Shown here one piece after another: positions 51,445 through 60,215 of a stretch of 64,000 nucleotides of DNA. The stretch lies in contig CAYQVH010000017.1 of NCBI GenBank assembly GCA_964420975.1, positions 1 to 64,000 of the forward strand. The letters are read 5' to 3'. Position numbers and translations under genes: made by a program. Position 1 is the first letter of the stretch; every line of letters begins with the position of its first letter. The DNA comes from Accumulibacter sp964420975 (lineage in GTDB: Bacteria; Pseudomonadota; Gammaproteobacteria; Burkholderiales; Rhodocyclaceae). The notes under the pieces are model-generated. The model searched no databases. It saw nothing but the letters and a program-made list of their open reading frames with translations, and was not told the origin of the DNA.

Positions 51445-52028
51445 CCTCCCTTGCCGCTCCCCACCCACAACGTCCAGAAGGATCGGCCGCGCCCCGCGCG
51501 GGCCTCGCCACGCGCCTTGTCGCCATCGTCCTGCCGCTCGCGATCGCCGGCTGCACCGGGGTGCCGGTTGAGCGCTACCGCGCCGAAGCGCCGGCCCTCG
51601 ACCTGGGCAGCTATTTCAACGGCACCGTTGACGGCTGGGGCGTTTTCCAGAAGCGCTCGGGCGAAGTCGTCAAGCGCTTCCACGTCGTCATCGACGCGAA
51701 GTGGCAAGGCGACACCGGCGTGCTCGACGAACACTTCTCGTGGTCCGACGGCACGCAGAGCCGCCGCGTCTGGACGCTGACCCGACAGGCCGACGGCCGC
51801 TACACCGGCCGCGCCGACGACGTGGTCGGGCAGGCCGACGGCGAGGTGGCGGGCAATGCGCTGCACTGGACCTACACGCTCGCCCTGCCGGTCGACGGCC
51901 GGACCTGGCACGTGAACTTCGATGACTGGATGTTCCTCGTCGACGAGCAAGTGATGCTGAACCGCGCCGAAATGTCGAAGTGGGGCTTCCGGCTCGGCGA
52001 GGTGACGCTCTCGTTCAGGAAGCGCTAG
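51441..52028 (+). CDS. DUF3833 lipoprotein
   Basis: 195 residues. A signal peptide ends in the lipobox AIAGC near residues 34-38. The mature part has LGSYFNGTVDGWGVFQKRSGEVVKRF, NFDDWMFLVDEQVMLNRAEMSKWGFRLGEVTLSF, typical of DUF3833. It is outer-membrane or periplasmic by inference. Function unknown, but it is a regular member of this cluster type. Confidence 0.82.
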   Translation: MTSLAAPHPQRPEGSAAPRAGLATRLVAIVLPLAIAGCTGVPVERYRAEAPALDLGSYFNGTVDGWGVFQKRSGEVVKRFHVVIDAKWQGDTGVLDEHFSWSDGTQSRRVWTLTRQADGRYTGRADDVVGQADGEVAGNALHWTYTLALPVDGRTWHVNFDDWMFLVDEQVMLNRAEMSKWGFRLGEVTLSFRKR

Positions 52029-52037
52029 GGGCGAACC

Positions 52038-52844
52038 ATGTCCCGTCCCAACCCGCGCATCGACGACTGGACCGACCGCAGCGTCTGGCTGGTCGGCGCC
52101 TCGGCCGGCATCGGCGAGGCGCTGGCCCGCGCTCTCGCCGCCCGCGGCGCCCGCCTCCTGCTCTCGGCGCGCAACAGCGCGGTGCTGGATCAGCTCGCGG
52201 CCGAACTCGGCCCCGGCCACCGGACCCTGCGCCTGGACGCGACCGACCCGGCCGCGATCGACGCCGCCTTCGCGCGCTTCGATTCCGGCGAGCTGCCCCT
52301 GCCCTCGCTCGGCATCTACCTCGCCGGCGACTACGCACCGCTCGACGCGGGCGATGGCGAGGCCGTGTTGCCGGCGGCGCGGCGCATGCTGGCGGTGAAC
52401 TACACGGCGGCGGTCGAGTGGGCGCTCCGCCTCGCCCCGCGCCTCCTGTCCGAGCCATCAGGATCTCGCGCCGGCATCGCGCTCGTCGCCAGCGTCGCCG
52501 GCTACACGGGGCTACCGAAGGCGCTTACCTACAGCCCGTCGAAGGCGGCGCTGATCCGCTTCGCCGAATGCCTGCACATTGATCTCGTCCCACGCGGCCT
52601 CGGCGTGTGGGTGGTCAATCCGGGCTTCGTCGCCACGCGGCTCACCGCGCAGAACGACTTCGACATGCCGGCGCTGATCGACCCAGCCACCGCCGCGCGC
52701 GAAATCGTGCAGGGCTTTGCCGCCGGCCGTTTCGAAATTCACTTTCCGAAACGCTTCACCCGCCTCGTCAAGCTCGCCGCCAGCCTGCCGTACGCGCTCT
52801 CGATGCCGCTCATGGCACGCATCGCACGCAGGAGTCGACCCTGA
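52038..52844 (+). CDS. Short-chain dehydrogenase/reductase
   Basis: 268 residues. The cofactor motif LVGASAGIGEALARALAARGARLLL (17-41) with a following SARN suggests NADP(H). The active site has LVASVAGYTGLPKALTYSPSKAAL (Ser, Tyr, Lys all present), followed by the NPGFVATRLT segment. Its substrate in the lipid pathway is unknown. It begins 9 bp after the DUF3833 stop. Confidence 0.88.
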   Translation: MSRPNPRIDDWTDRSVWLVGASAGIGEALARALAARGARLLLSARNSAVLDQLAAELGPGHRTLRLDATDPAAIDAAFARFDSGELPLPSLGIYLAGDYAPLDAGDGEAVLPAARRMLAVNYTAAVEWALRLAPRLLSEPSGSRAGIALVASVAGYTGLPKALTYSPSKAALIRFAECLHIDLVPRGLGVWVVNPGFVATRLTAQNDFDMPALIDPATAAREIVQGFAAGRFEIHFPKRFTRLVKLAASLPYALSMPLMARIARRSRP

Positions 52845-53287
52845 AAGATGCCGCCGCCCTGGACGCCCTGGTCGCGTTCTACGAGACTCTGAGCCCCGAG
52901 ACCCTGGGCCGGCTGCCCGAGTTATACGACGAAGACGCGCGCTTCATCGACCCCTTCAACGATGTGACCGGACACGACGCGATCGCCCGTATCTTCGCCG
53001 ACATGCTCGGAAAGCTCGATTCGCCACGCTTTGTGGTCACCGGACGCTACGCCGCTTGCACGCCGACGCCTGCCGACGAGGCGATGCTGCGCTGGGAACT
53101 CCGGTTCACCAGCCGCCTGCTGGGCGGCGCGCAAGCCATCGAAGGCGCGACCCACCTGCGCCTCGGCGCGGACGGCCGGGTGATTCTGCACCGCGACTAC
53201 TGGGATGCGGCTGGCGAACTCTACGCCCGGGTCCCGGTACTGGGCTGGCCGGTGCGCGGCCTGGCGCGGCTACTGCGTGCCGGCTGA
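52841..53287 (+). CDS. SnoaL/NTF2-like protein, probable CTG start
   Basis: 148 residues if it starts at the CTG at 52841, which overlaps the SDR stop (CTGA) and has GGAG six bases upstream. No in-frame ATG, GTG or TTG exists near the N-terminus of the domain, and the frame upstream of 52841 lies over the SDR gene. The NTF2-like cone fold shows FYETLSPETLGRLPELYDEDARFIDPFN, GHDAIARIFADML, and LRWELRFTSRLL. It is the usual last gene of this cluster. It could be a cyclase, an isomerase or a binding protein. Confidence 0.75.
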   Translation: MKDAAALDALVAFYETLSPETLGRLPELYDEDARFIDPFNDVTGHDAIARIFADMLGKLDSPRFVVTGRYAACTPTPADEAMLRWELRFTSRLLGGAQAIEGATHLRLGADGRVILHRDYWDAAGELYARVPVLGWPVRGLARLLRAG

Positions 53288-53350
53288 CGGACTCAGGCCA
53301 GATCCGCAGGCTCCGCAACCCCGAGGTGCACCTTCTTCAACGGCGGCCCA

Positions 53351-53998
53351 TCATTCGCTTCGGTAGGTCACCTGGCTCAGGACCTCGGGGCTGCCTTCGA
53401 TCCGGGTCACCTCCCTGCTGCGTGACCAGTAGACGGTGTAGGGCGCGGAACTCGCCCACCAGTAGCGCCAGTAGAGGACGTCGAGCCACGGCGTCTCGTC
53501 GCTCTGCGGGTAGCCGGCGGCCATGATGACCTGCTCTCGCGTCATTCCCCGCATCACGCGACCGAGCCAGATGGCCTCGCGGACGACGGGTGAAAAGGTG
53601 GCCAAGCGTAACTTGGGATCGTCGAGAACGACCACCTTGTTGACCCATTGCTCGGTGGATTCCTGAGCCCGGCCGTAATCCAGCCCCATGCGCATCGGTT
53701 TGCCGGCGACTTCGACGTAGGCACGATGGCGATAACGGTCGACCTTATGGACCGTTATCGGCGTGCCAACCGGGATGAAAGGAAGCTGCGCCAGGTTGGA
53801 ATCGCTGATCCAGTCGCCGCTGTAATGCAGGTTGCAGCAGGCGTAGCCGATACGCAGCGGCACCGGTTTTTCCGTCTGCGTCGTCGGCTCGTCGCCAGGC
53901 CAGGTGCCCGCCGGACCGGGAGCGCACCCGGCCAACAGAACGACGAAGGCGACGGCGATCCCCTGTCTGCAAAGTCTGTCCAGCGCTTCTCTTGGCAT
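53351..53998 (-). CDS. Putative lipoprotein with BamE/SmpA-like C-terminus
   Basis: 215 residues. The signal peptide ends in LLAGC (residues about 21-25). The middle is unfamiliar, with a CCNLHYSGDWISDSN segment. The last 60 residues contain GMTREQVIMAAGYPQSDETPWLDVLYWRYW, resembling the BamE/SmpA fold where GMT-x-x-Q-V marks the first helix. AGGAGAAAG precedes the ATG. It lies 70 bp after ppc on the same strand and is convergent with the lipid operon. Confidence 0.68.
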   Translation of the reverse strand: MPREALDRLCRQGIAVAFVVLLAGCAPGPAGTWPGDEPTTQTEKPVPLRIGYACCNLHYSGDWISDSNLAQLPFIPVGTPITVHKVDRYRHRAYVEVAGKPMRMGLDYGRAQESTEQWVNKVVVLDDPKLRLATFSPVVREAIWLGRVMRGMTREQVIMAAGYPQSDETPWLDVLYWRYWWASSAPYTVYWSRSREVTRIEGSPEVLSQVTYRSE

Positions 53999-54068
53999 GC
54001 CTGCTTTCTCCTGTGGTCGTCTCGGGCTCGGTGTCGGGATCCTATCACCCCCTCGGCGGCGGCACCGG

Positions 54069-56855
54069 CTACCCCGTGTTCCGCAGTCCGGCGGCGACGC
54101 CGTTGATCGAGATATGGATGCCTCGCTTGACCCGCTCCAGCGCCGGGTCGTCGCTTTGCGCGCTGGCGCGATGGCGGCGCATCAACTCGACCTGCAGGTG
54201 GTTGAGCGGATCGATGTACGAGAAGCGGTGTTCGATCGATCGTGCCAGCGAGGGATTCGACGACAAGCGCTGCTCTTGGCCGGTGATCAGCGACAGCGCG
54301 TCGTGCGTGCGCTGCCACTCGGCTTCGATCAGGCCGAAGATCCGCTCGCCGAGTGCCGGATCTGCGACCAGTTCGACGTAGCGCCGCGCGATGCCGAGAT
54401 CGGTCTTGGCCAGGACCATGTCCAGGTTCGAGAGCAGGGTGCGGAAGAAAGGCCACTGACCGTGCATTCTGCGCAAGAGCGTCAGGCGCTTCGTGCGCGC
54501 GTCGGCTTCGCTGCCGAGGTAGGCTTCGACGCCGGCGCCGAAGCCGTACCATCCGGGCAGGGCGACGCGGCACTGTCCCCAACTGAAGCCCCAGGGAATC
54601 GCCCGCAGGTTCTCGATCGCGCGCGTCGCCTTGCGTGCGGCCGGGCGCGAGCCGATATTCAGTTCGGCAATCTCGCGGATCGGCGTGGCACTGAAGAAGT
54701 AGTCGGCGAAGCCTGGGGTCTCGTACACCAACCGGCGATAGGCGGCCATGCTGGCGACGCTCAAGGCCTCGGCGGCGGCGAGAAAGCGGGCCGGCTGCCG
54801 GCGCGTCGCAGGTAGCAGCGTCGCCTCCAGCGTCGCCGCGACCAGTGTTTCGAGGTTGCGGCGACCGTTTTCCGGGTTGGCGTACTTCGAGGCGATGACT
54901 TCACCCTGCTCGGTGAGGCGGATCTGACCATTCACCGTTCCCGGCGGTTGCGCCAGGATCGCTTGATAGGTCGGTCCGCCACCGCGTCCGACCGTCCCGC
55001 CGCGTCCATGGAAGAGGCGCAGGGTCACGCCCTGCGTCGCCTGCAGATCGGCAAACAGACTGACGAGTGCGGTTTCCGCCTTGTACAGTTCCCAGTTGCT
55101 GGTGAACGTTCCGCCGTCCTTGTTGCTGTCCGAATAGCCCAGCATCACCTCCTGCTCGCCTCCCGAGGCACGCAGCAGAGCGCCGATGCCAGGCAGGGTG
55201 AGGAACTGGCGCATGATCGCCGGCGCCTGCCGTAAATCGTTGATGGTCTCGAACAGTGGGACGACGACCAGTTCGCTGGTCGCCTCTTCGCTCAGCGTGC
55301 CGTGCAGCAGTCCGCTTTCTTTGAAGAGCAACAGCACTTCCAGCAGGTCGCTGACTTCCTCGGTGTGCGAGATGATGTAGTGGCGGATGGCGCCGGCGCC
55401 GAACTGCTGGCGCAGCGTCGCTGCCCGCTCGAAGATCGCCAGCTCGCCACGGGTGAGGGTCGAATACTGCGCGTTGCGTACCCGCAGTGGGCGCGCGTCG
55501 TCGAGCAGTTGCCGCAGCAGGGCGCAGCGCGCCGGTTCGGCGAGGGCGGCGTAATCGGCTTCCACGCGCGCGACGCGCAGGAGTTCCGCGAGCACGGCAG
55601 CGTGCTGGTCGGAGCTCTGTCGCAGGTCGACGGTCGCCAGGTGGAACCCGAAGACTTCGACGGCACGCAGCAAGGGGCCGAGACGCAGCGGAATCAGGGG
55701 ATCGGCGTGATGCGCACGCAGCGAGTGCTCGATGACGCGCAGGTCGCCGAGAAACTCGTCTGCCGATCCATACGGAGCGGCGACGGCGACCGCGTGACGC
55801 AGCGCCGAGCGGCCGGTGAGTGTGCGCAGAGTGGCCGCGAGGCGGGCGTACATCCCGATCAGCGCGCGCCGATAGGGCTCGTCGCGCCGGTGCTCGCCGC
55901 TGTCCGGCGAGTGATCGGCAAGCGCGTCCATTTCCGGCGTTGTGCGCACCCAGAGCGCGGACATCGAGAGTTCGCCGCCGAGTTCGTGCACTTCGGCGAG
56001 GTAATGTTGCAGGGCGGTTTCCGCCTGCCGTTGCAAGGCTATCTCCAGCGTTTCTGCGCTGACGAAGGGATTCCCGTCCCGGTCGCCGCCGATCCAGGTT
56101 CCCAGGCGGAAGAAAGGCGCGATCCGCTCGCCGGGAAGCGCTTCCTCAAGCGCGTGATAGAGGCGCGGAACTTCACGCAGGAAAGTCGTGCGGTAATACA
56201 GCAGGGCGCTCTCGATTTCGTCGGCAACCGACAACTTCGCCTGCCGCAGCATCCGCGTCTGCCAGATCTGCGTCACCCGGGCCTTGATCATTGCCTCGTT
56301 TTCGGCTTGTTCGCGCGTCGTGTGCAGCGTCTCGCGCCGTTCCACGAGTTCGGCAATCGTTCGTTCGGCGACGAGGATGCTCTGCCGCTGGACCTCGGTC
56401 GGATGCGCCGTGAGCACGGGCGAGAGGTGCGCCGATTGCAGGCTGCGGACGATGGCTTCGGGAGCGACGCCAGCCGCCACGAGTTTCTGCAGGCTGAGCG
56501 CCAGAGATCCTTCCTGCAGATGCCCGGCGCGCTCGTGATGCAGGCGCCGACGCACGTGCTGCTGGTCTTCGGCGATGTTCGCAAGGTGCGAGAAGTAGCT
56601 GAAAGCGCGGATGACGCTGACCGTCTGCTCGTTCGACAGGTTGCGCAGCAGGTCGTCGAGGGCGTGCCCCGCCGCGGCGTCGCTCTTCAGCCGATAGGCA
56701 ATCGACCATTGCCGTATCCGCTCGACCAGTTCGTAGGCCGCGGCGCCGTCCTGCTCGCGGATGACTTCGCCGAGGATACGCCCGAGCAGGCGAATGTCTT
56801 CAATGAGTGGGCGGTTCTTGTCGGCGGCGATGGCGGAGCTGGGGTGGCGGGTCAT
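54069..56855 (-). CDS. ppc: Phosphoenolpyruvate carboxylase
   Basis: 928 residues from the ATG at 56855 (MTRHPSSAIAADKNRPL); a 47-residue longer frame is rejected because the family begins near LLGRILGEVIREQ. It carboxylates PEP to oxaloacetate for the TCA cycle. Catalytic stretches are intact: LTAHPTEVQRQSIL, GGDRDGNPFV, MLGYSDSNKDGGTFTSN, LFHGRGGTVGRGGGPTY, and the C-terminal INGVAAGLRNTG. A typical housekeeping gene lying within the island boundaries is unusual. Confidence 0.95.
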   Translation of the reverse strand: MTRHPSSAIAADKNRPLIEDIRLLGRILGEVIREQDGAAAYELVERIRQWSIAYRLKSDAAAGHALDDLLRNLSNEQTVSVIRAFSYFSHLANIAEDQQHVRRRLHHERAGHLQEGSLALSLQKLVAAGVAPEAIVRSLQSAHLSPVLTAHPTEVQRQSILVAERTIAELVERRETLHTTREQAENEAMIKARVTQIWQTRMLRQAKLSVADEIESALLYYRTTFLREVPRLYHALEEALPGERIAPFFRLGTWIGGDRDGNPFVSAETLEIALQRQAETALQHYLAEVHELGGELSMSALWVRTTPEMDALADHSPDSGEHRRDEPYRRALIGMYARLAATLRTLTGRSALRHAVAVAAPYGSADEFLGDLRVIEHSLRAHHADPLIPLRLGPLLRAVEVFGFHLATVDLRQSSDQHAAVLAELLRVARVEADYAALAEPARCALLRQLLDDARPLRVRNAQYSTLTRGELAIFERAATLRQQFGAGAIRHYIISHTEEVSDLLEVLLLFKESGLLHGTLSEEATSELVVVPLFETINDLRQAPAIMRQFLTLPGIGALLRASGGEQEVMLGYSDSNKDGGTFTSNWELYKAETALVSLFADLQATQGVTLRLFHGRGGTVGRGGGPTYQAILAQPPGTVNGQIRLTEQGEVIASKYANPENGRRNLETLVAATLEATLLPATRRQPARFLAAAEALSVASMAAYRRLVYETPGFADYFFSATPIREIAELNIGSRPAARKATRAIENLRAIPWGFSWGQCRVALPGWYGFGAGVEAYLGSEADARTKRLTLLRRMHGQWPFFRTLLSNLDMVLAKTDLGIARRYVELVADPALGERIFGLIEAEWQRTHDALSLITGQEQRLSSNPSLARSIEHRFSYIDPLNHLQVELMRRHRASAQSDDPALERVKRGIHISINGVAAGLRNTG

Positions 56856-57828
56856 GGCGGCAGGGAAGGAAGCTGGATTCGCGACAGGGAATGCGGATCG
56901 TACGCTCAATGGCGCAAACGATGTCCGGGCCGCCGTGCAATTGACTGCGGGATGGCGCGCGAGTTTCCGGCCAGGCTCCTGCTCCGGCGCGGCCATTGGC
57001 GGAGTGTGTGCATTCGTCCGCCGCCGGCGCGCTGGCGGACGACCCGGACGAGCATCCGGGCAGGAAACTCCAGCGACAGCCAGGCGGCTTCAGCAGTCCT
57101 CTGCGACCGCGCGATCCGCCGATCGAACGCGAACTTGGGGCTTCGCCGAGTCATCAGATCGGTGCTGCACTGCCCGGCTGCCACTCACAGCGGCCAGCCA
57201 GACGCCGCGACGATTGTGGGGGCTCGGCGGGCTCGCCGAGGGGCCAGCAGACGCTCCCGCCCTGCCCGGTCGTGAGCTTCGATGCGCACGCTGACATCGA
57301 GAGAGAAACCGCCACCGTAGTCGCAGCAGCGCTCAGGCTTCACTCTCGGCGTGGTCGATCGGCCCGCGCCGGACGAGAACACTGACCCTAGCCGCCTGTC
57401 GGGCTTGACCAAGCCGGCTGCAAAAAGTGGGGCAGCGGTCCCTGTTTCCCCGAATTTCGGCGCCTATCATTCGACTATTGTTCGACCATTGAGGTGGCGA
57501 GGCGCGTTGGCACGAGGCGACGAGTTCGCCACACCGCCGAGCAACACCGGCAACGACCGGATCCAGTTCTGTCCGATGCCCGCGACCGCTCGCCGCGACA
57601 TAAACTGCAGGAGACGGCCATGACTGTCGAGACACCCCTGACGATGGCAGTCATGACCCCTTCCCTCATCCCCGCTTCTTCTCTCGCACACAGGAGAAGG
57701 AAGATTCGCGAGTCGTTGACGTGACGGTCACATCAACCCGGAGCGGCCAACCTGCAACCGATCCGCCGCACTAATCCGTCAAGGCGGCTGCTGATCGCCC
57801 TACCCTCGGCGTCGAGCTGCGTGCCGCT
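56856..57828. other. Long region without an intact gene, between ppc and the thioredoxin-like gene
   Basis: 973 bases. It holds the right IS91-type remnant (57107-57316) and, around 57432-57454, an imperfect GGGGCAG/CTG-CCCC inverted repeat of a kind often seen in dispersed repeats. Small frames here show no family resemblance. Promoters for the flanking minus-strand ppc are expected in the left part, but none was convincingly located. Confidence 0.5.
57107..57316 (-). mobile_element. Degenerate IS91-type transposase C-terminus (right copy)
   Basis: Minus-strand reading: GGGFSLDVSVRIEAHDRAGR then ERLL (57246-57316), a hallmark of IS91-like transposases (FS.DA.VR..AHDR..LERLLRYCARPP). After a stop comes KFAFDRRIAR, the terminal F.FD.RI.W-type motif. 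The segment 57136-57212 aligns with the left copy at 44412-44480. It is inactive. Confidence 0.62.
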
Positions 57829-58059
57829 TCATTTGAGCCAGCCGGCAATCTCCTCCTTGCTCGGAATATGGCCCGAGGACTTTACCGTCTCGTCGATCAC
57901 CAGCGCTGGCGTGTTCATGATCGGGTAGGCCATGATCTTCTCCATATCGCGCAGGTGCTCGAATTCAGCCACGAGGCCGAGTTCGGCGACGACTTCGCGC
58001 GTCAGTTGTTCGAGCCGCTGGCACTTGGCGCAGCCGGTACCGAGGATTTTGATCAGCAT
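57829..58059 (-). CDS. Thioredoxin-like small redox/metal protein
   Basis: 76 residues from the ATG at 58059, overlapping the permease stop by seven bases. GTGCAKCQRLEQL near the N-terminus places a CxxC at residues 10-13, and cis-Pro is in IMNTPALVIDE. Small thioredoxins of this type regularly accompany the ArsP/SO_0444-like permeases and may reduce them or hand over metal. Confidence 0.87.
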   Translation of the reverse strand: MLIKILGTGCAKCQRLEQLTREVVAELGLVAEFEHLRDMEKIMAYPIMNTPALVIDETVKSSGHIPSKEEIAGWLK

Positions 58060-59483
58060 GTCGCCTTCCTTTCGATGGAACGCAGGGCGGTGAGCAGCGA
58101 GCCGACGAAGCCGCCAACCAACAGCATGAGAAACACGATGGGTGTGCCATCGACCCAGGCACCGTAGGTCAGGCCGGCGGCGGTTGAGAACAGGGCAACG
58201 AGGCCGACGTACGTCCAGGCCTTGAGCTTGCCGATGATGGCAGCGGTGATGAGGATGCTCTGCAGCGACAGTTCGGGGTCGGCCATCAGGTAGGCGATTA
58301 GCGGGCCTGGGTGCATGCCGAGCGAGAGGAACATTTTGGCGATCGGCACTTCGACCAGCGTCGGGAAATACATGAAGACACCGAAGACGACCCCGGCCAG
58401 ATTGGCGAGCAGCGTGTTGCTGCCGGCGACCAGCTGGATCCACTGCGGCTCGATGAAGACGCGGATGACGCCGACGATGAACACGCCGACCACCAGCAGG
58501 GGGAAGATCATCTTCACAAAGCGCCAGGTTTCCCACAGCCATTGCTGCATGTCCCACGCGTCGAAGCCACGCGCTTGTGACAGTAGCGCCAGGCAGAGCA
58601 GCGGCACGGCCAGCGTGCGGCCGGTGAGCGTCATGGTCAGCCCGGCATCGCTGACTCGCAGGCCGAAGGCAGCGAAGACCAGAGTCAGGGCCGTCAGCGT
58701 CAGCGCCAGCCAGGTCAGCCCGCCGACGCGCGTGTCTACCTGCCCGAGGCCGCGCCAGCCAGCCGCGCCGATGGCGGCAAGCAGCGCAATCAGCGCGGCA
58801 CCCTGCAGCGACAAGGCCTCAGCCCCGGTGGCCTCGTTGGCCGGCACCCAGCGGTCGAGCAGCGCCTGCGCACCGGCCGCATTGGGTGCTGGCAACGTAT
58901 GCTGCCAGAGCGGCGAGGTGAGCAGATCGACCTTGAGCGTCCCGGCGATCAGCAGCGCTACCAGCGTGCCGACGAAAAGCAGCGTCCGTGGGGGCACCCG
59001 GCTCTTGCCGATGAAAACGCGGGAATCGCCCTGCCGTTCTGCTTCGCTCTTGCGGAAGAGGATGGCCATGATCATGCCAATGCCGATACCGAACGAGAGT
59101 GCCAGCACGATGCGGGCAATGGCGATGTCGGCGCCGAGCGCGACACCGGTGTAGGACAGCGCGAGGATGTTGGCCGCCGGCGCGAAGAAGAGGAAGGTGA
59201 TCGCCGGCCCCAGCCCGGCACCTTTCTTGTAAATGCCGGCGAAAAGCGGCTGCACGGTACAGGAGCAGACTGCGAGCAGGCTGCCAGCCCCGGCGGCGGC
59301 CGGATAGGCCACCCACGCCGGCGCCTCCGGCCCGAGAAAGCGTGTGATCGACGCCGGCGGCATTAATGCGGAGAGGGCGCCGGCAATGAAGAAGGCCGGC
59401 ACCAGGCAGAGCAGAACATGCGCCGCCAGATAGGCAGCCAGGCTGGCCAATCCACTCTGTAGCGCGGTGATGACGAGGTCCAT
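58053..59483 (-). CDS. ArsP/SO_0444-like permease (DUF318), probable metal or organoarsenical efflux
   Basis: 476 residues with ten or more hydrophobic helices. Two family signatures are seen: AGAGSLLAVCSCTVQPLFAGIYKKGAGLGPAITFLFFAPAANILAL with the CSC motif, and a later related half with VFGVFMYFPTLVEVPIAKMFLSLGM. A cytosolic loop (about 145-225) and a central GGLTW stretch separate the halves. Relatives export copper/zinc or trivalent organoarsenicals. No ArsR regulator is present upstream. It is coupled to the thioredoxin-like gene. Confidence 0.83.
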   Translation of the reverse strand: MDLVITALQSGLASLAAYLAAHVLLCLVPAFFIAGALSALMPPASITRFLGPEAPAWVAYPAAAGAGSLLAVCSCTVQPLFAGIYKKGAGLGPAITFLFFAPAANILALSYTGVALGADIAIARIVLALSFGIGIGMIMAILFRKSEAERQGDSRVFIGKSRVPPRTLLFVGTLVALLIAGTLKVDLLTSPLWQHTLPAPNAAGAQALLDRWVPANEATGAEALSLQGAALIALLAAIGAAGWRGLGQVDTRVGGLTWLALTLTALTLVFAAFGLRVSDAGLTMTLTGRTLAVPLLCLALLSQARGFDAWDMQQWLWETWRFVKMIFPLLVVGVFIVGVIRVFIEPQWIQLVAGSNTLLANLAGVVFGVFMYFPTLVEVPIAKMFLSLGMHPGPLIAYLMADPELSLQSILITAAIIGKLKAWTYVGLVALFSTAAGLTYGAWVDGTPIVFLMLLVGGFVGSLLTALRSIERKATC

Positions 59484-60007
59484 GATCAGGCGCCTTCGTG
59501 CCGTTCGTAGCAGAACGTGGTCGAGTTGACCCTGCGCACCCGCCCAAGCATGGTGAGGATAGAAAATTCACCCGCCATTCCTAAAGTATCCTCGCTCCGG
59601 CAGCCCATCGTCAATCCAGGGAGTTGGCGCGCCATTGCCGTCTGCGCCGTATCACCTCGGCGATCCGGTCAGGCCTGAGGGCTGGGAGCCGCCAGTTGAT
59701 CGGCGTTTCGCAGTTCCCAGGGCCTGCGCGCTCCCGCCAAGCGGCTGCAGCGGCCCCCCGCGACCATGACGTGGGCCCGATTGCCCCCGCTGATGCGGCT
59801 CTTCGGCGTCAGCGGGTAGAGCCGGCGCTCTTGTCAACGAGGTCGATCGAGTCGCACCGCACGGCACCCGAGAAGTCGAGGGGAAACGACGATCTTCGTC
59901 TCGCGCGACCGCGAGTTCCTTTCCTCACTGACGACCCGGGTTCCCGAAATTCGCCTCGATGGTCGCCTCGTCACCTGCCCCGGCACTTACGAAGAGTCCG
60001 ACGCCAG
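59484..60007. other. Region between the permease and the transglutaminase-like gene
   Basis: About 520 bases. Left part: presumably the permease promoter, plus a 30-codon minus-strand frame ending two bases before the permease ATG with no proper Shine-Dalgarno. Right part (from 59840): the ybiT 3' remnant and right direct repeat. No intact gene. Confidence 0.55.
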
Positions 60008-60024
60008 TCAGGGATTGGTCTGAC
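59840..60024 (+). pseudogene. Degenerate duplicate of the ybiT 3' end
   Basis: 185 bp matching 42671-42855 at roughly 80% by eye, in the same orientation. Conserved runs include TCGATCGAGTCGC, GATCTTCGTCTCGC, CCGCGAGTTC and the final GTCAGGGATTGGTCTGA with the original stop. An extra base near 59884 shifts the frame, and no start is present. Its end overlaps the transglutaminase gene stop by 17 bp, as the intact ybiT end overlaps the remnant on the left. Confidence 0.85.
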
Positions 60025-60215
60025 CGTCGCCGCGTCGCCGCAGGTCGAGAGTGAAGGGAAAGCCGTCGTTGGCGGGTGGCGGCTGCAGCTCGATCCGGCC
60101 GGGGCTGTGGCCGAACGGCGTAAACCGTGCCAGCCGGCGGCCCTCGGCTTCATTGGCGTTCACCGGATAGCGTTCCGGGTTGCGGCCACCGGGGTGCTCA
60201 ACATGGTAACGGCAC
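59840..60215 (+). repeat. Right imperfect direct repeat bounding the island
   Basis: Counterpart of 42671-42928: the ybiT remnant followed by the true 3' end of the transglutaminase-like gene. It keeps about 120 bp that are missing from the left copy. Confidence 0.8.

Noticed and set aside
53904..54815. 303-codon plus-strand frame over ppc
   Set aside because: Antisense of the highly conserved PEP carboxylase C-terminus.
59484..59580. 30-codon minus-strand frame just before the permease as a regulator
   Set aside because: Too short for ArsR, no Shine-Dalgarno spacing and no family resemblance.
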